The notes: generated by a model from the sequence alone, not told the origin. DNA of 64,000 nucleotides from Euglena gracilis (GCA_039621445.1 CP154957.1:4086504-4150503), one strand, 5' to 3'. Shown: positions 26,473 to 36,429, counted from the stretch's first letter. Numbers and translations are program-made.

Positions 26473-26685
26473 TTTGCGTTAATGATGGAGTAGGGTTAGG
26501 TGCGCGATTTTAAGGTTAGGGTTTGGCCTAACTTGTGGACGGGTGTTCGGTGTACAAGTTAGGCCTAACCCTAAGCCTATGTCGCGCACCTAACCCTACT
26601 CCATCATTAACGTAACAAACTCCCCTCTCCCAACTATACGGCCCCCCCTGGGGGGGGGGGGCATATCGTTGGGACCTGCCATATA
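26473..26685. repeat. Second foldback element of the same family
   Basis: The same inner arms (GTTAATGATGGAGTAGGGTT, GGTGCGCGA) and core are present with the core reversed: GACGGGTGTTCGGTGTACAA. The right outer arm runs to GTTGGGACCTGCC. It is separated from the first copy by an AT microsatellite. Confidence 0.85.
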
Positions 26686-26717
26686 TATACATATATACCT
26701 AAATACACACATACATT

Positions 26718-26748
<31 letters not shown>

Positions 26749-26749
26749 C

Positions 26750-26752
<3 letters not shown>

Positions 26753-26780
<28 letters not shown>

Positions 26781-27205
26781 TGTATGTATGTATGTATGTA
26801 TGTATGTATGTATGCATGTATGTATGTATGTAGGTATGTATGTATGTATGTATGTATGTATGTATGTATGTATGTATGTATGTATGTATGTATGTATGTC
26901 TGTATGTATGTATGTATGTATGTATGTATGTATGTATGTATGTATGTATGTATGTATGTATGTATGTATGTATGTATGTATGTATGTATGTATGTATGTA
27001 TGTATGTATGTATGTATGTATGTATGTATGTATGTATGTATGTCTGTATGTATGTATGTATGTATGTATGTATGTATGTATGTATGTATGTATGTATGTA
27101 TGTATGTCTGTATGTCTGTATGTCTGTACGTCTGTCTGCCTGTCTGTATGTATGTATGTATGTATGTATGTATGTATGTATGTATGTATGTATGTATGTA
27201 TATGT
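26753..27205. repeat. TATG tetranucleotide array of about 450 bp
   Basis: More than 100 TATG units with a few C, G or T variants (TCTG, CATG, TAGG) clustered near 27110-27145. All long frames through it are artefacts. Confidence 0.98.
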
Positions 27206-27384
27206 ATATGTATGTATATATATGTATATATGGCAGGTGAGAACTTTAGTACCCCCCCCCTCCGGGGGTACTAAAATTCACCCCGCGATGGCCACCCCGC
27301 TTATTTGAAGGAATAGGGTTAGGTGTGCACATGCTAATTTGCGCTAATTGGCTACGTTGCGCCAATTGGCTATGTTGCGCATTT

Positions 27385-27660
27385 TATTACATATTATATA
27401 TATATACATATATATACATATATATACACACACACGCATTTTATTACATATATATGCATACATATGCTATGTTGCGCATTTTATTACATATATATATTAT
27501 ATATAATATATATAATATATTATATATATTATATATACATATATATACATATCGATATAGATATCGATATATAGATATATATAAATATATATAGATATTG
27601 ATATATATAGATATCGATATATATAGATATATATAGATATATATGTACATATATAATTAA
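27385..27660. repeat. AT-rich microsatellite with GATATC steps
   Basis: TATATA runs with repeated CATTTTATTACATATATA and CGATATAGATAT units. It follows a short GAATAGGGTTAGGTGTGC piece at 27311-27329 that matches the foldback arm. Confidence 0.9.
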
Positions 27661-27724
27661 TATATATTTCCCTTATTTTTCGCCCTATATAGGGTTCGGC
27701 CGGCAGGCCTGGCCTCCGCACGGG

Positions 27725-27876
27725 CTGGACCCAACTTTATTTCACTCGCCCCCCCCCCCGGACCCCCCCCCTAGGGAGGGGGGGGGGCTTACAGCCCAAA
27801 TTTGGGCTGCTGGCTGGATTTGAGCTGCTGGCTGGCCCGGGGGATAGAGTCCCCTCCAGCTTAGAAAACCCCTGCA
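27725..27876. mobile_element. CAGCCAGCAGC-type element, reverse orientation
   Basis: Read on the minus strand it starts CAGGGGTTTTCTAAG and contains CAGCCAGCAGCTCAAATCCA and GAGTGAAATAAAGTTGGGTC. These match the element at 28049 and the copy at 55.79 kb. No target duplication could be assigned. Confidence 0.6.
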
Positions 27877-28040
27877 TACATATATGCTATGCAGTGTCCA
27901 CAACATATATGCACCTACATAAACGTACCCTGAGGGTGTGGAGTGACGCAGGGGTTCAGCCTTGCCAATGGTATGGGAACGGGGTGGAAACCGGATTTGA
28001 AAAAAAAAGATTTTTTGAGCCACACACACACACACACACA

Positions 28041-28554
28041 CACACCAGCAGGGGTTTTCTCAAGCCGGAGGGTACCCTACCCCCCGCCGGGGGGGGGGTC
28101 CAGCCAGCCAGCAGCTAAAATCCAGCCAGCAGCCCAAATTCGGGCTGGGGGCCCCCCCCCCCCACCGGGGGTCGAGTGAAATAAAGTCCGGTCCAGCCCG
28201 GCCAGAGGCCGGGCCAGCTGGCCGAAGGCTGGGCTAGCCGGCCACAGGCCGGCCAGCAAACTGGGCTGCCCAGCTCACCCATGCCTGCATTTTTCCCCCC
28301 CATCACAACTTCCTCCATCACAGCCCCCCAGCCTTGACCAAGCTCCATCAAAATGTGGAAAATGGCAAAAAAAATTTAAAAAATTTTGTTTTTCAGCCCA
28401 GCCCAGCCCCGCTCCAGCCCCGGACCTCCCTCCCCCTATACCCCTCGGGGGGGGGGGGGTCCAGCCAGCAGCTCATTTCCAGCCAGCAGCCTTTTTGACA
28501 GCCGGAGGCTGGCCCCCCCCGGGGGGGGTCCTTAAGAAAACCCCTGCACACCAG
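28041..28554. mobile_element. Inverted-repeat element with empty site in copy B
   Basis: CACACCAG flanks both ends (28041-28048 and 28547-28554). The 498-bp element starts CAGGGGTTTTCTCAAG and ends CTTAAGAAAACCCCTG (15 of 16 complementary). The interior has repeated CAGCCAGCAGC units and poly-C/G. The equivalent place in copy B (56839-56846) has a single CACACCAG and no element, which is direct evidence of insertion, or precise loss, after the duplication. Confidence 0.9.
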
Positions 28555-28604
28555 CCAATAGAGCGCATAAGAAGTAATGAAAGGCAACGACAAAATAAAT
28601 ATGA

Positions 28605-29085
28605 ATGCTGCGGCGGCAGCGCAAGTAACGCCTTGGGCCTAACCCACAGGTGAGCAGGCACCTTGCTCATTTTCGACTGGGCATGACATTTCGAGGATGT
28701 GATACACAAGTCAACTGTGTGGAAAGTCCAGGTATATTTTGTCATGTTCAATACCCCCAATGAGAGGGATAGTTTGCTTTATGATATATACCTATGCATT
28801 CTCTGTTTTTTGGGGTGGTTTTTTTGAAGTGAGTTTTTGTTTGCCAAATGTTTCACATCAGGGTAACCAAAGTGAGTGGATTGCTTAAATCAATGCAGCT
28901 TGGGAACATGACGCCTGATTACTGTGCGCCGATCCCTCCAGCATTGCTTCTCCTCCAGTATTTTTTTGGAAGTTTGGAAAGCATCAGAAATGTGTTTTGA
29001 ATTTTGGATCTGTAATTGTCAGTGACCATCCTGAGTTTGCGGTGTCGGTGCCTGCTATATCATGCTGTCATGTTTCCACCAGGAT
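28605..29085. repeat. Block inverted between duplication copies
   Basis: This block matches the reverse complement of 56.90-57.37 kb, while the sequences on either side match in direct orientation. One end of the inversion cuts an unrecognised exon (see 29083-29187). Confidence 0.8.
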
Positions 29086-29187
29086 GGAGCCCACACAGTC
29101 CACCCCAGGCTTCATTCTACAAAATCTGGGGTGGGAAATCTTTCCACCACCGAGAGCTGCCAAAGGATTCCAGGATTCTGACGAGTC
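29083..29187 (-). pseudogene. Unrecognised exon, copy A, truncated by inversion
   Basis: After a gcag acceptor the minus strand reads SSESWNPLAALGGGKISHPR, then FCRMKPGVDCVGSIL. The partner at 57360-57477 is longer and ends in a canonical donor. Here the last ten codon bases and the donor lie at about 28.61 kb on the other strand (GGCAGC, then GCAAGT instead of GTAAGT). The inversion breakpoint therefore interrupts the exon. Confidence 0.55.
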
Positions 29188-29416
29188 CTGCCCCCGGGGG
29201 GGGGGGGCGGTTGTCAGCTTTGTCCCAGCTGTGAGACCCAGGCAGAAGGTCCATTTCAGGCCCCCATCGCCTCACCATCAAGATGCAATACACCCACCAG
29301 GGGCTTTTCAAGGACCCAAGGAGGGGTCCGGACCCACCCACAACCCCCCAGGCAGGGTTTGATATAAGGACAGGTGGGGGGGGGGGTCTGGACCCCCCCC
29401 CTGCGGGCCAGGATTT

Positions 29417-29836
29417 TTGGATTTGGATTTGGTATGCCTCGCACGCAACGCCCGCGGTCAGCATTCAAGGCCGAAACCCCAAAAGCTGCCGCGGGGCGGA
29501 CCCGAGGCCCGGGAAGCAGGAGAGAGTGTCGGAGAAGGAGGCGAGTCGGGACGGCCGCCGCGCAGAATGCCCGCAGGACAGGAAGCGGTGGGCGAGGTCG
29601 GAGAAAACATCGAAGAGGCAGGTGCCTGCATAGGAACTGGGGAAACAGAAGGAGAAAAAGGAGAAAGGAAAGAGAAAAAGAAGGGGCGGGGGGTAGAAAC
29701 CAAAACGGGGGGGAAAAAAAGGAAAAAAAAGAAAAGAAAACAGTTCAAGGACCGTGGCTGCTCCGTGGAGAGGATCAGAATAGACAGCTACACACTGGGT
29801 GGTCATGATAAACTGCAAGGCAACGGGATTCCCTAG
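29417..29836 (+). other. Lys/Arg/Glu-rich reading frame
   Basis: Two overlapping plus frames of about 140 codons, both highly charged (for example EKGERKEKKKGRG). Such composition arises easily in purine-rich DNA. A coding role is doubtful. Confidence 0.18.
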
Positions 29837-30606
29837 GACGCTATGCCAGAACGATGCTGCGTGACATCAAGACAGCATTCCCTGCCGGTGTGACTGTGGT
29901 GGCCACTGGAGAGCGGGAGAGCTAACAAGCAAAGGAGCTAAACCAGGATATGATAGGTCCCAAAAGTCTAAAGGTGTGCAGGGGAGCGGTGACCAAGCAG
30001 AGTGAGCAAACTGAGCAAGGCACAGATCACAGGGTCCCCAGGGGGCTCTTCAGGCTGACGCGTCCCCAGGGCTCAGGTGCGAGGTTTCAGCAGAGAAGAT
30101 GGGGGAAGCGGGATTTGAGGCAGGAACCTACAGGCCTACAGTGCGAGAGAGCGGGGGGGGGGGGGCCGGAACAAAACAAAATGAAAGCAAACCAAGGCAG
30201 AAATAGCACGGTAAGTGAAAAGACCCAAATGGACAGACAAATAAGCAGAACAACAACGACACACCCATACACCAATTAGAAAGAAAAAACAACAACAAAC
30301 GAACAAACAGAGGCACCAGAATGAGCTAAACCCTGTTAGGATTGGGTACCGGCGGCCGCAGGAGACAACAGGGGCGGCAGGTTGGCGTGGGTGGCCAACG
30401 AGGCCCAGGCCATCGTGGCGGTGATATTTGTATCAAGGGGACAGACAAGGGTGGGGAGGGGGGGGAGGGGGGGTGATTCCATGCCTGCAAAGAACCAGGA
30501 TGCGATCCAACACTGTCAAACAGGTAGAGAACAGTCGCTTCTGGGGTAAAGAAGAAAGAAGAGAGGGAAATGAAACAAACAACAGAAACTCAGTGCAAGG
30601 AGGCAA

Positions 30607-30608
30607 AA

Positions 30609-30683
<75 letters not shown>

Positions 30684-30835
30684 ACAAACAAACAAACAAA
30701 CAAACAAAAAATAAAATAAATAAATAAGACAAATAAACAAATAAATAAATACAAATAAATGCATAAAATTAACAAAATAAAACTAAATAAAATAAACTAA
30801 AATAAGAATAAATAAATAAATAAATAAATAAAACA
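30607..30835. repeat. AAAT and AAAC tetranucleotide arrays
   Basis: About 20 AAAT units, then AAAC units, then mixed AAAT/AAAAT. The minus-strand frames through it (YLFIYLFI) are artefacts. Confidence 0.96.
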
Positions 30836-30937
30836 AACTCACAAATTGGAGTCCCCACACGTGCACACACACACAGAGAGAGAGAGATTACTAGTGGGAA
30901 AAAGAAATTGAAACGGGGAGCTGGTCTGTCTATTCGC

Positions 30938-31621
30938 TCAACTCAGCTCGACCAGGTCGGTGTTATCGGGGAACCCATCGAGGTCACCTGGGTCGATGAT
31001 GGACGCCGTGGAGACTGAGGAGGGAGGTGGGGAGGCTGTCGGGGGCTGCTGAGAGTCCCCCGAGAGGGGCGAGGGCCCAGGAGGCAGTGGTAGGTGGGGT
31101 GTCAGGGCCTCAGTGGATGAGGATGAAGATGAAAACCAGGGTTCGAGGTTCAGGTACTCGTCAGGGGGAGGCAGCAGGACATCCAGGAAGCGACGAAGGA
31201 CGGCAGGAAGGGCAGCAACAGGACCGGTGAGACACAAGCGTAGGGGGAGGTGCAGCAACTGCAAGGCGGCTGGAACGGTCCCGGGATGGTCGTGGAGGAG
31301 GCTGATAGGGGTGGGGGAGAGACCGTGGAGGAGCTCTCCGCAGCTGAGGATGATACTGGGGCGGTGGAGGGGGTCTGTCAAGGGCCGGGGGCGCAGGCAG
31401 CCGACCGAAGTTGCCCACGGACCAACCACGGCGGTGGAGGGCAGCTGCAACAGATGCCGGAGGGCGGTGGCTGTGATCAGGAGGGGGGGGGGCGGCAGGG
31501 GTGTAAGGGGCATGCTTTCACAGAGGGTAGTCCAACTTTTCAAGAGGGTGGGGAAAAGGTGGGGAAATTCGAGTATAAGAGTGCCACAGAAGTGCTCTGA
31601 CTGTGACATTGGAGAACTCAA
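30938..31621 (-). CDS. Unrecognised 227-residue Pro/Leu/Ser-rich protein
   Basis: This is the longest plausible uninterrupted frame outside simple repeats, from ATG 31621 to TGA 30938. It starts MSSPMSQSEHFCGTLILEFP and has leucine-rich middle parts (PAALQLLHLPLRLCLTGPVA). It ends in a Pro/Ser-rich, acidic tail (DPGDLDGFPDNTDLVEL). GC-rich with no obvious domain or signal peptide. Two other frames are also long here, so GC bias could explain it. It sits inside the copy-A insertion. Confidence 0.35.
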   Translation of the reverse strand: MSSPMSQSEHFCGTLILEFPHLFPTLLKSWTTLCESMPLTPLPPPPLLITATALRHLLQLPSTAVVGPWATSVGCLRPRPLTDPLHRPSIILSCGELLHGLSPTPISLLHDHPGTVPAALQLLHLPLRLCLTGPVAALPAVLRRFLDVLLPPPDEYLNLEPWFSSSSSSTEALTPHLPLPPGPSPLSGDSQQPPTASPPPSSVSTASIIDPGDLDGFPDNTDLVELS

Positions 31622-31800
31622 AAAAAAATAATTAAAAAAAAAATAAATAAATAAATAAAAAAATAATAAAAATAAAAAAAATAAAAATAAATAAAAAAAA
31701 ATAAAAAATTAAAAAAATAAATATAAAAAAAAAAAAATAAAAAATAAAAAAAATAAAAAAATAAAAAAATAAATAAAATAAAATAAAAATAATTAAAGAC
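31620..31800. repeat. A-rich AAAT/AAAAAT tract
   Basis: Nearly pure A and T on the plus strand, following the start of the 227-codon minus frame. Confidence 0.95.
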
Positions 31801-31864
31801 AGGTAAACAGATAATAATAAGACTGCGGGCCAGGAGGGGGGGGGGGGGGGGGGGACACCCCCCC

Positions 31865-32095
31865 ACCTACCCGCCCCCCCCCCTTGTCGTACGACCGGGT
31901 TCCTGCAACCTGTGACCGGGGGGATGGTCGTAACACCCCCATAACCTGCAACCTGTGACTGGGGGGTGGTCGTAAATGCGGGGGCGGTCGTAGGTAAGGT
32001 GGTGTTAAAATTTTCGCAACCTGCAACCTGTGACCGGGGGGTGGTCGTAAATGAGGGGTGGTCGTACGACAAGGGGGGGGGGGGCGGGTAAACAG
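31865..32095. repeat. Tandem GTGACCGGGGGGTGGTCGTA units
   Basis: Units of AACCTGTGACCGGGG and GGTGGTCGTA.A repeat about four times. They resemble the GGTCGTTGGACATAGGG family (ctgaccggggg, ggtcgt). Confidence 0.75.
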
Positions 32096-32394
32096 TGGCG
32101 CGGTCCGGGTGACCGAATTTCGGCCCAGCGCGAAGCGCCGGGCCGAAAATTCCCCAAAACGACCAAAAGTGCCATTTTGGGCACTTTTTGGGCAAAAATT
32201 TGCCAAAAATGCAAAAAAAATTCGGCGCAAAGCGCCGGAGGAAAAAGTTGACCCTTTTGGGGGGGGGTCCCGGGTACCCCCCCCAGGGTCGGTCCGGACC
32301 CCCCTGGCAGGTGGGGGGGGGTGGTCCGGACCCCCCTCCTGCGGGCCAGGAGGGGGGGGGGGGGGGGGGGGGGGACGCCCCCACCTAAACCATG

Positions 32395-33420
32395 TACGCC
32401 CTCCTTCAACGACCCAAGGGTTCAAAGATGTCTTTGTTTCTTGGCCTCCATCACACCACCCGGGAAAAAAAGATGGCTGGGGTGCACTTCTGTAAGGAGA
32501 AGCCTGGCTCAACCCTTGCAGGGCAGCTGCCTGGCCGTTGTCATGAGCCCGCGGGCAGGGGAACCACACCCAGAATGGGGGGGGAGAAGGTACCCCAAAT
32601 CGGGTGCAGCAACCTGCAGAGGGCGTTGCGGGGGGATGGGGCTTTTTTGCTTAGGCGGCCGGATTCGCACTTATGGGTTTTTTCTTTGAAATGTAATATT
32701 TGCGCAAATGCACAAATATTACAAAAATTCTGGGACCCTGCACCCTGACCCACGGAAAACAGATCATGAACCGTTACACCACTCTATTGGAGGGGATTAA
32801 CTCCCAGCAGTTTAGTGCACATGCTGCTCACCAGGTGAGGCAAAGAGGGCAGAGGGAGAGATTGGTGCTCTTGTACATCAAACAGGTGGGAAGAACTCAC
32901 CCGCTGTTACATTTATTGGCACTGGTGCTGAATCGCTGGCTGAACTAGCTTGGATACTGCAGCCGCCCATAAGAACACACGGAGCCCTATTTTTAGCACA
33001 TACCACAGACTGCGTCAGCCAGCCATCATGCAAATAAACACACAACGATGAAATTAAAAATACATGTTTGTTGGTGCAAATGCGCCCACAAACAAATTTT
33101 GTTAGTGCTCGCAAATGCGCAAATAAACCACTTGGGGAAACTGGCATGGGTATGGTTTGTGCAATATGGAAGGCAACAAACAACATGCTGTGTTAAAACA
33201 CACTGATGAAAGCCATCACCCTACGAGGTTTTTGAAGGTGATAGGCGTGTTGGTGCGCGCATTTGCGCAAATAAAAAAAATTATGTTGGTGCGCGCATTT
33301 GCGCAAATGCGCGCACCAACATTTAATCAATCGATTCAAAATAATGTGTTTGTTGTAGCCTTAACACACACACACACACAGAAAATTATGTTGGTGCGTG
33401 CAAATGCGCGCACCAACACA
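32395..33420. repeat. Block shared with 57.66-58.96 kb (empty-site copy)
   Basis: Near-identical to copy B, including the AAGGGTTCAAAGATGTCTTT start and the GCGC palindrome field at its end. At 32861-32868 it has a single ATTGGTGC where copy B carries a 273-bp element between two copies of that octamer. Confidence 0.88.
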
Positions 33421-33425
33421 CATCA
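33040..33425. repeat. GCGCGCATTTGCGCAAAT palindromic repeat field
   Basis: Multiple copies and half copies of TTGGTGCGCGCATTTGCGCA followed by AAT, often head to head (GTTGGTGCGCGC...GCGCACCAAC). Similar fields are at 34.38-34.66, 34.79-34.82, 48.76-49.03 and 58.61-58.96 kb. Confidence 0.88.
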
Positions 33426-33426
33426 G

Positions 33427-33524
33427 CTTTGCGATACCATCTCCTCGACCGTGACGGCTGGCGAACGCAATTCCTCACGCCAACCACTGATTTGCACGAC
33501 GATTACACGGTGATGAAATTTGTG
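33427..33524 (+). CDS. Unrecognised exon with canonical splice sites
   Basis: After an acatcag acceptor, 98 nt read LRYHLLDRDGWRTQFLTPTT and DLHDDYTVMKFV, then a GTGAGA donor. The composition is ordinary globular protein, unlike the repeat around it. It begins exactly where similarity to copy B ends. I do not recognise the family. Confidence 0.5.
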
Positions 33525-33974
33525 GTGAGAGGTAGAATGCAATGCTCACTGGAACACGGCATGTGACTGGCGAAAATTTGCCTGCCTTACGTGTGTACAT
33601 TTGTACTGCTGTTCCCCGGCCCACACGGCGTGTTGTTTTGGCCTCATCCGTTTGGCAGTTAAGCGTAACAAATTGATAACGTGCAACGACCTGTGATTGT
33701 TCGACACCTTTTCTGCAACAGTAATGTGTTACAAGAAATCAAAATTTGGTACCTGAAATAACCGGGATGTGTTGGGCCGGAGTCCATTTTATGGTTATTC
33801 TCCACCATTTTTCCCTTGAAAACCGTAAAAAACCACACCAGTTTTTGTGCATAATTTGGGGGGAGTGAGTCCCACCGCTTTAATGGCACCAATCGAGTGG
33901 TAAAGTTTCAACACTTCCTTGCACCCAAAGTAACGGGTGTTTGAGGGCTATCTCTCTCTGGCTGTTGGTTGCCA

Positions 33975-34208
33975 TGCACTGGCACCACGTTGTACCCCCC
34001 AGTCTCACGACCCAGTTGCGGGGAACAAAGTGGCCGCTTCGGTGGGTGCTGTTGCACCGGGGAGGTCGTTGCCGGCCTGGTGCGTGCTGAAGCATCAGCA
34101 GCTGACGTGGCTGCAGCAGCGGAGCCCAAGCCGCAGGCCAGTGGCAAGGTCTTCGGTGCCCTGAAATCGGTGCCGGCGGACGTGCGCCGGCATCGGGTGG
34201 CTGCCTAA
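33975..34208 (+). pseudogene. Alanine-rich fragment related to the window start
   Basis: Reads VAASVGAVAPG in one frame and LVRAEASAADVAAAAEPKP, QASGKVFGALKSVPADVRRH and RVAA-stop in another. The first part parallels 32-160 (MVAAAAPG, SLVAVEAAIA). Probably two frameshifted relatives of one small gene, or an exon pair. Function unknown. Confidence 0.3.
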
Positions 34209-34384
34209 CCACCTTCAGGAGATCCTCTATCTCAACCTTTCCTGGGACCTGTCACTAGAGTCGAATTGGCCCCCTAACACCTGGTGTTGGAGAAGACGGT
34301 GTGGTCATTTGGGTTGAACCCATTCAGAAGCCATCAAAGGTAGCTGTTGGGGGGCTAAATAAAGCCACTTGTTACTCCTCCATT

Positions 34385-34660
34385 GGTGGTTCATTTGCGC
34401 ATTTGCGCGCATCACATTGTTTGTGGGCGCAAATGCGCAAATGAACCACATGAAAAAATTGCGCAATTTACATCTGGTTCATTTGCGCAATTGTGCCCAA
34501 AAAAAACAATGTGATGTGTGCAAATGCGCAAATGAACCACATCTGCTGCTGGTGTTTGACAGTTGTGTTTCTGTTTCACACCCTTCTTCTTTATGTTTAT
34601 TTGCGCATTTGCGCCCACCAAAACAAATTTTTTGTTTGTGCGCGCATTTGCGCCCATAAG
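34385..34660. repeat. TTTGCGCA palindrome field
   Basis: At least five copies of GGTTCATTTGCGCAATT-like or TTATTTGCGCATTTGCGCCC units in both orientations. Confidence 0.85.
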
Positions 34661-34689
34661 TTGCGCTGCCGACAAACAGGGTGACAAAC

Positions 34690-35430
34690 CCACCAAATTA
34701 TGTTTCTGGACGGCCCGCTGGTCCGTGCCGTCATGGCCCCTTTGTCGCACCGTTTATCAACAGCGTCAGTTCATGGGCGCTAAAATTATTATTATGTTGG
34801 TGCGCGCATTTGTGCAAATAAACCCATTTTTGTCCTTCAAGGGTTGGGCTTCTTCTGCTTTCTTTGCCACAAAACCGGTTGTGTGGATCCCGGGTATAAG
34901 TGGGGTGGGAGATGCCCGTCCCCTTCATTCCCTGCGGACCCTATTTCTTTCCCCTCTTCGCTTCCCCTGCCCAACACCCTGCACTTACCTTCCTTTCCCT
35001 ACGTCCTTCCCGTCGGCTTTGCCACACCACACCCACACCCCCCAGCACCTCCTCCCCGCACTTTAACAAACAACCCAAAAACACCACACCAAGGCGCCGC
35101 AAGCAACGCAGTCCGGCAAAACACCCAGGACGCACACCGCCGGCAGCTCGGTTCACCCGGGGACACAGCCGAAAAGAGCAACAAGGGCAGTAAAGGTCCC
35201 GTTCCTGTGCTGTTTTTTTTTGCGTTTTTTTTTTTTTTCGCTTTTGGAGGGGAAGGTCCCGGGGGTTTCAACGTACAAAGCCCATTTCCGCATCCCCCAA
35301 AAACAGCATTTTTGGCCAAAGTCCCGGGGGTCATACCGCCAAAAACAGAATTTTGCTCATTTTTTGCACTCTCTCGTCACCGTGTTTTCAAACCCCCCAG
35401 AGCCATACAGCCAAAGTCAAAAAATTCGGA
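34690..35430. repeat. Duplicated block, partners at 48.66-48.97 (inverted) and 49.70-50.17 kb
   Basis: 34.69-34.92 (TTATGTTTCTGGACGGCCCG, ..., TACCCGGGATC-type end) matches 48.66-48.97 kb in reverse orientation. 34.93-35.42 (CTACGTCCTTCCCG, CACACCACACCCACACCCCC, ...) matches 49.70-50.17 kb directly. Frames through it are Pro/His-rich and not conserved as protein. Confidence 0.85.
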
Positions 35431-35504
35431 AATTTGCGCAAGTGCGCAAATCAACATAAAAAAGCTTAAGTGCGAATCCGCCCGCCTAAGTTTTGGGGGA
35501 ACTG

Positions 35505-35605
35505 CACCCCCCGGGAAACTGTTTGACAGGTTGGTACAATGCCAAGGGGGACAACTTCCACCACATGACAGGATGGAGGGCATTGGGGACCCTGACTTTT
35601 CCAAC
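35505..35605. repeat. GGGAAACTGT/GACAGGTTGG family copy
   Basis: Carries CCGGGAAACTGTTTGACAGG, TTGG, ACAACTTCC and GGGGACCCTGAC, a diverged version of the 4.0 kb tandem units. Confidence 0.7.
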
Positions 35606-35637
35606 GAGAAACACTAACAGACAATCTTTTTCACAAT

Positions 35638-35975
35638 TACATGACATAACATAACATAACATAACATAACATAACATAACATAACATAACAGAACATAAC
35701 ATAACATAACATCACATCACATCACATCACATCACATCACATCACATCACATGACATGACATAACATGACATAACATAACATAACATAACATAACATAAC
35801 ATAACATCGTTCAAGGACACACATACACACGCAACTCAACACACACATACACACACAACTCAACAGACACACACACACACCACACACAAACACACACACA
35901 CACACAAACACACACCACACACACACACACACGCACACGCACACACGCGCGCACACACACAAACAAACACACACC
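35638..35975. repeat. ACATA/ACATC pentamer array followed by CA array
   Basis: About 34 pentamers change from ATAAC to ATCAC to ATGAC and back, then CA-rich DNA with AACTCAACACAC units. The same pentamer occurs reverse-complemented at 37.33-37.43 kb. Confidence 0.95.
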
Positions 35976-36069
35976 CATCTCAGGATGGACACGTGGTCCA
36001 CCCTCATCCTCCCCTGGGAGGATTTCCCGCATGTCAAGGAAAGGTCGCTGGGGGCCGGCCTCCTCCTTC

Positions 36070-36190
36070 CCGGCGGCGAACTCCAACATGGCGCGGTAGT
36101 ACCAAGGGCGGGGGCTGGCCTTGGTACTACCGGCCCGGCGTCCACTGCACCTGTGGCAGACTGCCCCTGGGGTCTGACTGGAATAAACAG
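36070..36190. repeat. GC-rich block repeated at 59.62-59.73 kb
   Basis: CGAACTCCAACATGGCGCGG through GTCTGACTGG is shared. A CCCCGGGA-type hairpin (ACCAAGGCC...GGCCTTGGT) is internal to it. Confidence 0.8.
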
Positions 36191-36420
36191 CCGCCCCCCC
36201 CCCCTGGGGGGTCCCGGGGGTGGGGGGGGTCCCGGGGGACCCACTCACTTTTCCCCGAAAATGGCCAAAAATCGAGAAAATGCTAATATAGCACTTTTTC
36301 AAAAAATTTCGGCGCCGAAAAGTTCATCCCACCCCCCCTGGGGGGGGGGGTCTCGGCCGGACCCACCCACCCTGCCCCCCAAGGGTCCAAGACTAAAAAA
36401 AAACCCCCCTGCAAAAGCTC
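36190..36420. mobile_element. GGCGCC-hairpin family element, no clear ends
   Basis: Contains AAAAATTTCGGCGCCGAAAA, TCTCGGCCGGACCCACCC and right end GGTCCAAGACTAAAAAAAAA. The copy at 62.04-62.22 kb is nearly identical and sits in the same duplicated context. Confidence 0.6.
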
Positions 36421-36429
36421 CAAATGGAC

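Larger units (their letters stand above)
29380..32350. mobile_element. 3-kb insertion private to copy A
   Basis: Copy B runs directly from the equivalent of 29.35 kb to that of 32.40 kb within about 30 bp. CTGCGGGCCAGGA is present near both edges (29401-29413 and 32338-32350) and again at 31.82 kb. The interior holds a Lys/Arg/Glu-rich plus frame (29417-29836), a GC-rich minus frame (30938-31621), AAAT arrays and poly-A/T stretches. This could be an inserted retroelement remnant or host DNA; no reverse transcriptase was seen. Confidence 0.5.

Noticed and set aside
26752-27308. Long plus-strand frames reading Met-Tyr-Val-Cys repeats
   Set aside because: Pure translation of the TATG array in three frames.
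31113-31631. 172-codon plus frame antisense to the 227-codon minus frame
   Set aside because: Arg/Gly-rich composition expected from the complement of GC-rich DNA, with no domain; the minus frame is the better candidate.
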